64,000 nucleotides of DNA. Origin: Lactarius indigo. Its lineage: Eukaryota > Basidiomycota > Agaricomycetes > Russulales > Russulaceae. A program made the position numbers and the translations under genes. The stretch's first letter is position 1, and the number at the start of each line of letters is the position of its first letter. The DNA lies in assembly GCA_025766275.1 (NCBI GenBank), contig JAFKAC010000076.1:62001-126000 (forward strand), read 5' to 3'. The notes under the pieces were generated by a model that saw only the letters and a list, made by a program, of their open reading frames with translations, was not told the origin of the DNA and did not search any database. This document shows, piece after piece, positions 41,248 through 52,200 of this stretch.

Positions 41248-41919
41248 AAGGTAAAGCAGAAGTGTCTGGCACACAACAGTGAGGAACTGATAATACATTG
41301 GAGAGGAGGAGACATACCTGGCACACAACAGTGAGGAACTGATGTGGACCAGGAAGTGGGGCACTTGAAGGAACTAAGAGGCAAGAGGGAAGATGTCACA
41401 AGTGGACAGTCTGAGGGACTGTCTGATAGATTGAGCTAGCTTATATACTACAGGGGGTGGTCTGTGCGTAGGTTTAGGGCAGGCTTAGGGCCTGTCCACA
41501 AGTGCTGCACAATGCTGCAGATTGGAACATTCCAGAGACAAGTTATTAATACTGTCCAATCAGAATAAAGGATAAGCATGGTACGACTGTGCTGCAGTCA
41601 ATGATGCCATATTGCACCATAGTGATGTGATTCCACAGCAGCTGCGGAACCCATGATTAGAACACGTGTTCCTTTTGTGACTTGGTTGATTATCTTTGTT
41701 GATCAATAAATGATCAACTGTTGATTGATCCACGTGCTTGTGCACATGTGACTTGGAAAGATTGAGTAATCACGTGATACATCACATGACTGTCGGAGAG
41801 CGAAATTCAAACTCCGATTTCGGATTTCCCCTTTAGGGAGCTGATGACATAAGCCCGGCCTGGATCGGGCTGGTCCTTAAGCGCCTTGAGTCACAACCAG
41901 GTTTATAGGTTCATGACAT
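41248..41919 (-). mobile_element. LTR A' right piece and probable U3
   Basis: Bases 41248-41352 match the family A repeat region, with two copies of the 26-bp repeat identical to each other. From about 41353 the sequence no longer resembles family A. A minus-strand TATATAAG (about 41445-41438) suggests this is the U3 of a related LTR. A likely LTR start on the minus strand is TGTCATGAACC, placing the edge near 41919. The right flank TGTGC does not match the left flank CTAAC. No coding potential seen; the boundary is uncertain. Confidence 0.5.
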
Positions 41920-41936
41920 GTGCTTGCCAGCACTAA

Positions 41937-43468
41937 TGGCAACAATCACACAAGCAATGGAAGAAGTTGTGCTAGAAGAATCACGTGCAATACATCAAGA
42001 AGCAAGAGAAATCCTCATGCCAATCAACCCTGAAACAGGCATCCAGATGACCACTGATGACGCTGCAATATTCAGAGCCATAGGATCCGACTGGGGAGAT
42101 CCCTCATCAGGAAGACGACCCGTGCTAGAACTACCACCTGAAGTAGGAGGACCAGGAGGAGGACCACCACCACCGCCAGGGGGTGGAGTCCCATTCAACA
42201 TACAACGAGGTGGACCTCCCCATCCAGGACCACCAGGGGGAGGACCACCTGCTGGACTGCCCAGAGGTGGCAGAGGTGGAGGTGGCAACGGTGGTGGAGG
42301 AGGAGGCCATCATGAGAAATTAACCAGCAAGCCCCCTTCCATTTTTGATGGGGACAGACTCAAAGTAGACCAATTCCTAACACAGTGGCACGTCTATTGG
42401 GGAATGAATTTGGACGCCCCTATCATGCGCAACAACTACAGAAGAAGCCTACTGTTCCTATCCTACATCAAAGGAGGAGCAGTCAGCAAATGGGTTCTGT
42501 CATTCCTCAACTGGCTCAACAGACAAATACAGTGGGGAATAAGCCCCTATATAAGAGAACTGTGGGAAGCTGTAGCTGATGGGTTCAGTCAACGGTTCAA
42601 AAACACGCTGGAACGAGAACAAGCACAAGCCATACTCCGAAAGGGGTTTAAAATGGCAGGAGAAGACATTGACAAGTACGTAAACGACTTTGAGCAGCTT
42701 GCAAGGAAGGCTCACTACCGCCTTAACAAACCACAAACAATCGACCTTTTCACGTCGGGACTGCCCAAGGAGTTGTTCAAAAATGTGTTCCAATTTGACA
42801 AACCAGTCACATTTGATGACTAGAAGCGAGCTGTCCTCAAGAGACAGAAGAACTACATTCACCTCAAGGCAAGGCTTAACGAATACAAGAATATGCCAAT
42901 GCAGCTGAAGAAGCAGAGTGGAAACACTGGGTGGACCCTCCCACAGAACCTGCCACAAACAAACCCGTGGGCAATGGACATGTCCACCAACCGCGCACAA
43001 GTAAGACTCGCGGGATCTGAGGAGATTGATTATGGAAAACCGCCTTACACATGGCAACAGCCACCATTCCCGCCTAGAGGAGGGCCCAGGGCTTGAGGAA
43101 GAGGGCAAGGAGGATCTAGAAGGGACCTAAGGAACATCCTCTGCTATAATTGTTACGCTCTGGGTCACCTCTCACGAAACTGTCCACACCCATGAACACA
43201 GGGAATGTGGCAACCCAATGCTCCGTCAAGCAGTCGAATGACCGAAACTATGGGGTACATGCAGGGACCTCCAACAACATACAAGCTGCTGGGGTATATG
43301 TCGCTGGCACCCAGTGCGATGCCCATGCCACAGATAAACGCAGCCACCATGAAAACGGCAGGGGAACAAGCAAAAGAGTGGCTCACGCAAGTAGCCAATA
43401 GTACGGATGAGGTGAAAGACCTCATTCTTCAAGACTTGTGGGGAAAAGAGGGTTTTTGGGACGCCTGA
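41937..43468 (+). pseudogene. Element F Gag, 5'-truncated and decayed
   Basis: Homology to E gag starts at M-A-T-I-T-Q-A-M. The N-terminal domain, leader and 5' LTR are missing, cut at about 41925 by A'. It keeps the Pro/Gly-rich tract (42140-42310), capsid-like domain (42340-42860) and a worn zinc knuckle (C-Y-N-C-Y-A-L-G-H-L-S-R-N-C, about 43143-43184). TAG at 42821 replaces a Trp codon. Other stops are TGA near 43094 and 43194. Arg to Trp and Glu to Lys changes against E show C to T and G to A decay. It ends W-D-A-stop at 43468. Confidence 0.82.
43450..43456 (+). promoter_or_regulatory. -1 frameshift heptamer GGGTTTT (element F)
   Basis: Gag codons GAG GGT TTT TGG. The -1 frame continues as the pol start R-L-N-P-S-V-W-V-R-A-L. 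Confidence 0.65.
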
Positions 43469-44537
43469 ACCCGTCAGTCTGGGTGAGGGCTTTAAAATGT
43501 AATTCTGTAATTGTGACAACACACCATTGATCTCTGCAAATTCCAGTAATGATTCACACGAATTGCAAAACGACTGAAACAAACGCCCTGATTGATTCGG
43601 GGGCAACCAACAATTTTATACAACCAAGTATGGCGATACGGGCAGGAATCCCAACTCAGGTACTCGAAGTACCACACAAGATCTGGAACATCGACAACAC
43701 GGAAAATAAAGCTGGGTTAATCACTCATTATGTTAACCTAGAAGTGAAAATGTGTCAGCAGGTAAAGCAAATGACCTTTTTGGTCATGGACCTCGGAAGC
43801 GAAGACATGGTACTAGGCTACCCATGGCTTGGTGCGTTTGAACCAACAATCAACTGGGCACAAGCAACAATGCATCCAGACATGCATCTGATAATCATCG
43901 CCACCAACGAAGCACTACTGAACCGTACCACAGCAAGGGTGTTAGTCACAACAGAAAAGGAAGAAATCTTCCAGGAGCTGGAGGAAGAAACCTTCGCCCA
44001 CGCTACTACTTCCATGGAGCTGGCCATACTGGCACAGCAGCAGCAACATGCGGCAACTCTTCCACAAGAGTACGAGCCATTCCGCAAACTCTTTGACGAG
44101 CAGGCCTTGCACCGCTTTCCCCCGGCTAGGCTGTGGGACCATGCAATAGACTTCAAGCCATCAGCGCCGGCCGCCATAGACTGCAAAATATATCCCATGA
44201 CACAAAAGGAAGAGGGGGAACTGAAAGAGTTCCTAGAAGAAAAGTTAAAGCAAGGGTATCTACGCCTGTCTATTTCCCCATACACATCCTCCTTCTTCTT
44301 CATTAAAAAGAAGGACGGAAAACTACGCCCGGTGCAGGATTATCGGGTCATTAACTCACACACGATCTGCAACCAGTATCCACTCCCGCTAATTCAGGAT
44401 CTCATCCTTGACCTCAGCAATGTCCATATTTATACTAAACTAGACATCCGGTGGGGCTATAACAACATACACATTTGCAATGGCGACCAGGAAAAAGCGG
44501 CCTTCAAAACCAAATTCGGACTTTTTGAACCAACCGT
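43457..44537 (+). pseudogene. Element F Pol: protease and first half of reverse transcriptase
   Basis: Protease I-D-S-G-A-T at about 43592, then the linker and reverse transcriptase start (F-F-F-I-K-K-K-D-G at about 44300, W-G-Y-N-N at about 44450). The frame is open from 43549 to the insertion point of element I at 44537 (F-E-P-T-V). It resumes at 56608 with M-F-F-G-L-T-N. Confidence 0.85.
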
Positions 44538-45389
44538 TGATACCCTAAACCGTCGCTTAAACGCAAGAACGACCAGTAAAGGAGTAATATTGGGTTTGAG
44601 AAGTCGAGGAATATAGGACCAATAATCCGGCCGATGGCAACTTTAACTGAGGGCGCACCGACGCGGGACCGAGTGAGCCGAAGCCAACCAAGGTGAGAGT
44701 GATGTAGTCTTAACGCGACGCGGGGCTGCGAATAGCCGAGGTATAGCCGAATACACTCACACGGGTGCTTCGCGAAATCAAATAGAATAGATGTCGTAGA
44801 TAATCGAATAGTAGAATATGAGCGTATGAATGGAATGAAGTCGCTATGGGCTCCCCGAAGGTTGCTGCTGTAGTACCTGTGGTATAGAGCTATTTATGTG
44901 CTGCCGCTCGCCAACCGAATCCACACCTTGCCGCTTTTCCCTTGCTGACCATCCATCTTACTCTCCTGCCTTAAACCCACACTGGTCTGATCCGCTCTTC
45001 TCTGGGGTGTCGCCTTACCAACCCTAGGTGCTGCTTTGCCTATTTGCGCCATGGCCATGCCTGTGATTCTGCTCGGCCGCTCCGGTATGTTGCTATTTGC
45101 CATGTTGGCCCTGATTGGTTTCTGGGGCTTTCATGTGTACCGCGCTAATATAGGCACCGTCCCATACCCCGCGCTGGGGCCACACCCGTGATTGCAGCAG
45201 TAGGCTACCGTTCGCATATGCGGCTAGAATCTTTGGGCGTCTCGGCCCATCACCACGGGCTGCTCTTCCCACCGCCAAGAGTGACCGATCACAATACTCT
45301 AGACGGGCCAGTGGGGCCGGTCTGCTGCATATTGTCGTATTAGCTTAGATCTGTGAAAATTAACGCTTAGCGGTGCACTGGGTGTATCA
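44538..45389 (-). repeat. 3' LTR of element I
   Basis: 852 bp. On the minus strand it is preceded by the polypurine tract AAGAGGGGAAA (about 45390-45400). It is the LTR next to the start of the antisense gene cluster, so its sequence could supply that promoter. Confidence 0.92.
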
Positions 45390-45570
45390 TTTCCCCTCTT
45401 GGCTGAGCTTCTGACTGTCCTCAGTCAGTCGGCACAATAGCATCGTGTGGTAGAAGTCTACGGGCGGTGCCGGTGGCGTGAGAACGGTCTGCGAGTCTGC
45501 CATACATTGTCGCTGATATTGTTATCATCGGCCTTTTGCCGTTTTTCTTCCTTGAGTCGATTCTTCCAGC

Positions 45571-46928
45571 ATGTTGCAAAAATCCCGTGTGTTTTCGTTC
45601 GCTAAGTTGTTGCTCTTGCATCTTCGCCCCGAGTTTGAGAGGACCGATCTGGATGCCACGTTGGCCGATGAGCTAGCGCAGACCTTTTTGTCGGCTCTGG
45701 TGAGTACTTGTCAGCTTCGATCTGTGCTGATAGTGTTTGATCGGGTTGACAGGAACTTGTTGTTTTGTCGGCGATTGAGGCCGGCATAGATGTTGGCGCC
45801 GATCAGGAGGTGGACGCTCTTGTTGGTGCTGCATGCAGCTGCCTGCTTCCATTCACTTCAGCAGCTTGGCTTGAACATTCGCCTCATCTTGTTGCTGGGA
45901 GCGAGGAGCAGCTGGGCTCCTTGTCGGCGCCGTTGGTTCCGCCTGGGTCAGCCGATATACCCGGTGACTACGTGTGGCTCGCTGAGTACCGCCAACAGGT
46001 GGAGGCTGGTACTTTGTCTCGCGCTGAGTTCGAGGCCCACCATGCGGCCATTCTCGCGGCCGACACCAGGCCCGACATGCCACTGTCGCTGCTGGTTCCA
46101 TCGCCGCTCTTGCGGTCGTCCGCGCGCCCACTCGGCCCTTCACCCGTCGGCGGTTCTCCCACCTTCGGTTTATCAGAACTCTTTTCGCAGAGTTCCATCC
46201 AATCTCCCGCCCTTCGTGCGGCTGGGGCGGCACCTTCCCCGTCTGGTGCCGCCGCCGCGCTTTCTGAGGAGCCCGCGGTCACTTCCGGGTCGGGGACCGG
46301 TTGTGGCATTAAGCGCGGTTGTATGCCCGAGTTGATGGATGTTACGTTGATCGCTGGGTGGCGGCGGGTGCGTCTCGGTTGGCTTCTCTTGAGTGTTGGC
46401 TAACCTGTCTTCTAGTGCGTGACTTGCATCAAGAGCAAGGTGAAATGCGCGCCTGTTGTCGGTAGTTTGCTGCCGTATCCGTGCTGGTGGTGCGTTCACG
46501 GGGAATGCGCGTGTGTTCGGGCGCCGCTTCTGCACCATTGCCGCTGTTGGGCAGGCGCTGCCGCGCCTCCCCGTGTTCCCTCTCCCAGTGTTGCTTCGCC
46601 CAGTGTTGCTTCGCCCAGTGCTGCTTTGCCCGGTGCCACTCCGTCTGGCAGTGCTCACGCCGGCTCGTTCTCTGGTAACGCTCGTGCCGGTGCCTTTTTC
46701 GGTCCCCCAGAGGACTGTTTGGGCACTGAGCTTGCCGCTACCATCATCTTCTATCGCGCTGAGCTTGCTCGCGCGATGGCTTCTCGTACTCTTATCGACG
46801 AGAACATCATCTTCTTGCGTTTCCAGCTGGCCAGTTATCTCGGCATGATGGTTGAGCCTGGCACTTCTCTCGGGCAGCCACCGCCGAAGCAGCTGCAAAT
46901 GCACGCTTCGTTGAAGGGTAAGGAGTGA
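45571..46928 (+). CDS. Antisense gene 1 of element I: spliced Zn2Cys6-like protein
   Basis: Exons proposed at 45571-45699, 45753-46367 and 46416-46928. Introns are 53 bp (GTGAGT...ACAG, CTGAT branch) and 48 bp (GTGCGT...CTAG, CTAAC branch), both phase 0. The product is about 418 aa. The N-terminal 150 residues align loosely with genes 2 and 3, with the first intron at the matching place. A Ser/Pro/Ala-rich stretch follows. Residues 249-281 then read C-x2-C-x6-C-x11-C-x2-C-x6-C with basic residues between Cys 2 and 3, the fungal Zn2Cys6 spacing. TGA at 46926 is followed by an open acidic tail to 47072, so it may be a CGA to TGA stop. A DNA-binding role is inferred. Confidence 0.65.
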
Positions 46929-47310
46929 GCGATCAATGTTGACGCGCTCTCGGATGACGATGCCGAAGCGGCTGATGAGGATGAAATTGAAGACGGGACC
47001 AAATATGAGTATGAGGAGGAAGATGCCGAAATGGACTGGGCGGGCATTTCCAGGGATCTCGGTGCCGAGTAAGCCGCGGTCGCCCGATGTACCTTTGTAG
47101 AACACTTGTAAATAGACCTTCCGTGTTGCCCTGTGCCTGGGTATGTATTAATCTTGCCACGTTTTGTTGAAATGAGTTAGTGCCGATTGCCTTGCACTTT
47201 TTCTTGCGCTTTCCCCCCTGAAAAAATTAATTTGGCTGTCCTCAGCCGCCGCATCAGGCCGGCTTGTCGGGGCCGGCGATACTTTTGTCGCACTTGCAGT
47301 GTGAGTAGGG

Positions 47311-47971
47311 ATGGAACTTTTTCTCCCTTTGCACTCAATGCCCATTCCTTCAAATAACTCTAGCCTGGTGGACTCGAGCGATGGCGAAAACCGTCGCACG
47401 TATGTGCATGCGATTGCGCAGCTGGCCGTGCTTTCCGAGCGGTGGTTCGGTCTTCAGTGCCACCCTGCAGATGTTGCTGACTTCCTTCGAGATTTCTATC
47501 GTGCTTGGGTACGACACTTCTTTTTGCTTGTCTTCACTAGATGCCTAACTTCTCCAGGAATATGCTGAGCGCATGGCCGCCCGTGCTGGTGTTCATAGCC
47601 TCGCCGAGTCTGCTCAGGAGCTTCAGACAATCATCGAGGAAGCTGCTGTGCCTCATGCCAAGCTGGAATGGCTTTTATTATTTCCTGGCGTTTTCGAGGA
47701 GCACCAGTCGCGGCTCATTTGGTATGTCGTCGTATTCAGCTGTGCTCAGTCCGCTGTTATCGTGAACGTTATCCATGGACCGGGGGTATCTGCGCTTTGG
47801 GACCCATATGTCTTAGCCGTTGCCGAGTTTCAGGACCTTCTTGCTGTGGGCGTTATCAGTTTTGACGAGTATCAGTGGCAGGAGGAGCAGCTCGGTTGGG
47901 CTAGTTTACTGGCTGAGACTGCGTGGCGAAGCTCTTCGGCGACCGAGGGGGTATCGCATGATGCAGAGTAG
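47311..47971 (+). CDS. Antisense gene 2 of element I: spliced paralogue
   Basis: Exons 47311-47508 and 47558-47971, with a 49-bp intron GTACGA...CCAG and CTAAC branch. Splicing joins D-F-Y-R-A-W to E-Y-A-E-R-M-A, giving 203 aa. Shared blocks with gene 3 are a Trp right before the intron, an acidic-Tyr start of exon 2, W-L-L-x-F-P-x-V, S-R-x-x-x-Y, C-x-Q-S-A and a final E-F-x-x-L-x-A-x-G-x-I-S-x-x-E/D-Y-x-W. No membrane span or known catalytic motif is visible and I do not recognise the family. It is complete as read. ATG 47338 is an alternative start. Confidence 0.65.
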
Positions 47972-48137
47972 CATTCCTTGTACCTGCCCGGCCTTTGTAA
48001 TTGGCGTACTACAACCTGTTATTAAATGGTGTCTCTTGTGTCGATCTTCGTCCATTGACATGTGAAAAGAGTCCGTAGCGAGTTGTCTCGCATTAAAGCG
48101 GCTTGTTCGCCATGAGCCGGTCCCAACGTTCCCTGCC

Positions 48138-48702
48138 ATGGCTGATACTGGTCGTGACTCTGATGCCTACTTGCCCAAGGGTTTGCTCAAGGCTGCCTTC
48201 GATTCCGCTTTGACTAGTTTCTTTGTGTTTGGCGAAACTTGGTCGCAGTGTCCTCGCCAGGCGCCACAGATCACGTCGTGGCTACGCTTGTTCCAGGGGT
48301 CGTGGGTACGTTGGTAGATCTATGTGTTTTGTTCATTCCATGGTGATTGTGCACTTCTAGGATTATCTTTGGCTGATGGCGGATGCTGCTAACGATGGCA
48401 AGATGGGGGCTGACGCATATGCCCTGTGTTTGCTTGTTCGGACCGAGGCCGCACCGTTTGCGGATGTTAATTGGCTGCTCGAGTTCCCCATGGTTACTGA
48501 GCACATTCGAAGCCGCGTGTTGCTGTATACAGGGGTCTTATGTTGCACGCAGAGCGCTGCTCTTGAGGAGTGTTTCGCCAGAACACTGGTTAGTGAGCAG
48601 GTCCCGGATGTTTATGATCATGCTGCTATCGAGTTTGAGTTGCTTCAGGCTGCCGGGGACATTTCATGCGAGGACTATTATTGGTACCTCTTGAAGTTGT
48701 GA
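48138..48702 (+). CDS. Antisense gene 3 of element I: spliced paralogue
   Basis: Exons 48138-48305 and 48361-48702, with a 55-bp intron GTACGT...CTAG. Splicing joins L-F-Q-G-S-W to D-Y-L-W-L-M-A, with the intron in exactly the same place and phase as gene 2. The product is 169 aa. It is clearly related to gene 2 (W-L-L-E-F-P-M-V, S-R-V-L-L-Y, C-T-Q-S-A, E-F-E-L-L-Q-A-A-G-D-I-S). After the TGA at 48700 the same frame stays open to 48924 and ends in an acidic tail like that of gene 1, so the TGA may be a decayed CGA. Confidence 0.65.
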
Positions 48703-49218
48703 TCTGACCGGCTGACGGTGATTTGCAAGCGAGGGTCGCTCCTGAAGATCATGCATCTGGGCCGCTCGCCTCGCGGTATGCTTTGCCTATTTCTTTTTCG
48801 CCGCTTTATGCCTAATCGCTTCGCTGTAGAGTTGCATGTTGGTACTGGTGCCGAAGGTTATTTTGTTGCTGGCGCGGAAGACGGTGCAGAGGACGATGGT
48901 GGTGAGACTGGGGTAGGTGCCTAAGGACTGTTGCATTGGATCGTGAAGGAGCAGTGGCGCTGGTATACCTGGAATCTTGGTAGTGAGCTTGTAGCGGCCT
49001 CCTGCTGTACTGGAGAAGTTATTTATCTTGATGTGCGAGAGTCTCCATGGGCGTTGGCTATTGCGGAAGTTCAGTGTTTTAGTTGGCCCAGTACCGTGGA
49101 AACAGGCTTGTTAGGCTGGCATGTGTGTGCTCGGTGTGCTTGGGGTTCGGCCTCAGGTAGAGGTTATATCGCATGTTATTTCACTGTGCTCATAGGATTA
49201 AAAGCGGTAATAAAGTAA
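48703..49218 (+). pseudogene. Degenerate fourth module of the antisense cluster
   Basis: Bases 48703-48924 continue gene 3's frame to an acidic end. From 48931 the same frame encodes W-A-L-A-I-A-E-V-Q followed by G-L-L-G-W-H, resembling the E-F-x-x-L ... Y-x-W block of genes 2 and 3. No clear start or intron is visible. It reads as a worn extra copy, and the match is weak. It ends next to the end of pol, which runs the other way. Confidence 0.4.
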
Positions 49219-49284
49219 GACTATAGAAGATTAAATTCCAGAATTGGCACTTTCGCAGCCCATGTTTTTGCGCTTATGGAACGT

Positions 49285-52200
49285 TCACATGTCGAGGTCT
49301 TCTGCTGCCTCGGGTATATCTTCATCGTCTTCGCTCTCTTGAGCTCCTTGTCGTGGGTCCATGTCTGGTTCGCCACTGGCTTCCAATTCGCGCAACCGAG
49401 CGACCGAGACGTCCAAATGTTGTTCTAGATTGGGTATGTCCATATATTCGCGGGCGAAATACAGCACCACTCTGAAGGCTGCTATGGTGTTGTGTAGTAG
49501 TGTGCTGTTGAGCTCGCATACTATGTAGGCCCCTCCTTTGTTTCACGAGACCACTACTAGTGGCCCGAAGTAGTGCGGCCACATTTTGCGATTCAGTGCT
49601 TTTTCTATCGCGGTGTTGCGGATTAGGACTAGAGCGCCTCTTCTGAAATCGTAGTCGTGAATTGTTGCCGAGTGTGCCTTCTCGAACTGAAGGGCCACGC
49701 AATTGCGGTGTTTGTGTACTCTCACCTTGAGCTGGTCTAGGTCTTCTGGTCGCTTTTGCAGAGCTACCGCCCGCCGGGCGATGAGGTTGGTTGTCGCTAG
49801 TATTGAATTGGGTGGGGGCGATAGATAGTTTGCTTCTACGATGTCGAAGGGTAGCAGTGGGTGAACACCGGTCGCTGTGAAGAATGGCGAGCAGCCAAGA
49901 CGCTTCCGCAGCGTAATGTGCTCCGACCAGAATACGGAATATGTTGCCTGTGGCCAGCGGTTTTGCTCACCGTCGACCGCTTTAAACAGTGCTTGCTGCA
50001 CGTCGAAGTGTGCGTGCTCCACTATGCCATTCGCGCAAGAGTTATATCTGCTTATCCTAATATGCATCACGTGGTACTTGTGCTCCAAGTGGCCGAGCGC
50101 TGCGATGAAGGGCTTGCCATTGTCTGAGACTATTTCTGTCAGCGTTCCCCATCAGCATAGTACATCTTGGAATATCCAGTCACCAAGTGCCTGAGCCGTT
50201 TCTTTCCGGAGCATTCTAAATTCTGGGTATCCAGTTAGAGAGCAGCGGCCTTGTACAATGTAGGAGTAGCCGGCGGCACGCAGGAGGTGCATTGTGTCCA
50301 TATACATTTTTGCAAATAAGGGCGCGGGGGTGGCGACCACCGGCGGTATTGAGATTTGCTGGGTCTGCCGGGTTTGGCAGACATGGCAGGTGCGCATGTA
50401 CCAAGTGATGTCATCACCCATGAATGGCCACCAGTACCGTTCTATTAGTAGAGCCTGGGTCGCGTAGAAGCCGCGGTGCCCGGTATTGTTGTGGGCCGCG
50501 TGTATCGCTTCGATGCGTTGGTGCCGATATAGGACTCTCTGGTGGGCCCCCTGCGGGTTTCGCTTCCAGAGTAGCCCGTTGTCTACAAAGAATCTTGCTG
50601 CGAAGCGCACTAGAGCGGTATAATCTTGTTCTGTCATGCCTTCCGGCCGCTCCAGGAAGGTCAGCCAGTCGTGCGCTGCCACTAGTTTTTTGTCGGCTCG
50701 CGCAGCTGCTTCCATTCGCGGGATTAGATCGTAGTTCGGCTCATATGGAAATGCGTCGGCCATCTCATATGGTCGCTTTTCTGGTATGTTCGTGCTTGCG
50801 ATGGTGTATAGAAGTTGGTTCGTGCGAGGCACCGCGACTGGGTGGTTAACCATATGCATGAAGCCATATAGGTTATCAATCCAATCTTCAAATTCTTCTT
50901 CGCTGCTTTCTTCCTCCTCTTCTTGTTTGTCATCCGGCTGTACTGGCCGCCGAGAGAGTCCATCCAGTCCGTGCTGCTTTCCAGGGACGTGGCGCAGCTC
51001 AAAATGAAAGGTTAGAATTGATACTATCCAGTGGTTGACGCTGGCCGACGGTGCGATGTCTGGATTATTGAGCATGCCTTTGATATACCTGGCATCTACT
51101 TCCACTATTAGGTTGCACACGCCGACGATGAATATTTTGTAAGCACACAGTGCCCTATAGAGGCCATATAGTTCTAGCTTTGGTTGTGAAAAGCGGCGCT
51201 CTCGGTCGTTTAGCGGCAATGAGCCAAAGCATGCATAGTACCGCTTTTTCAGCATTGCTGGGTCGGCCTGGCAGAGGTAAAACCCTACAGCTATCGGTGA
51301 GGTGTCCACGGCCAGTATTACCGGTGAGTCGGATTGGTAGTCAATCGGCTGAAGCGCTGGTGAACTCAAGAGGGCCCGCTTTAAGTCTTCTTGGGCCGCA
51401 ACTTGCGCCGGTCCAAATTTGAATGGAACACTTTTGCGAGTGAGATTGATGAGCGAGTTGGCTCGTTTTGCGAAGTTTTGTATGAATATCCTGCACACTC
51501 CTACGGTGCCGAGGAACGCGCAAACTTCGGATAGGTCTTTGCATGGTCCCCAGTTAACGATCTTGTTCATGCGGGCCACCTCTGGTAGCCTTCCGCGTGG
51601 TGTGCACCGGTGTCCAACTGCAGTTATTTCCTCTGCGCAAAGTATTGATTTTAGGCCACTAAATGTGCTGCTGCAGTACTTGATTCGCTGGACTACTCAA
51701 TTGAGTCCTTGGAAGTGCTCCCAGATAAATCGGCAGATGCTGGTATTTTCTAATATTCGTTCTTCTGTTCCGTCAGCTAGTTCATACCGACCTGCTGGTC
51801 CGCGAATCAGCACATCATCAATGTAAGGAACTGTGACGTCTGGGATCTCTGGCTGCAATATGTATGTGACGTCATCGTGAAATATCGGGACCAAGTTCGT
51901 CCATCCCATGGGTAAAGTGACCAGTCGCAAGGCGCCGAATGGTGATTGGAAGGTTGTTAAATCTCATGATTCTGGTGACAAGCCTCGTTCATCATAGCCG
52001 ACATATAGGTCTAGCATGCCGCCGCACACTCGGCTGGCGAAATGCTCGCCTATCTGATCAGTGAATGGGGTGACACCAGTGTGCTTGATTGTAACTTTGT
52101 TAAGCGGCTCCAGACTGTGGACTATGCGCAGTGATTTTCCATCTTTCTTTATGACGCAGAACCACCGAGATCGGTATGAAGAATTTGATGGTTTGTATAC

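Noticed and set aside
41353..41936. Possible host gene or unique sequence before F gag
   Set aside because: No open frame of note, and a minus-strand TATATAAG plus a family A-like tail point to LTR U3. Kept as LTR A' with low confidence.
45853..46309. Minus-strand open frames under antisense gene 1
   Set aside because: They are shadows of the GC-rich coding strand. They lack start context, splice sites and homology to the pol frame, which ends at 49285.
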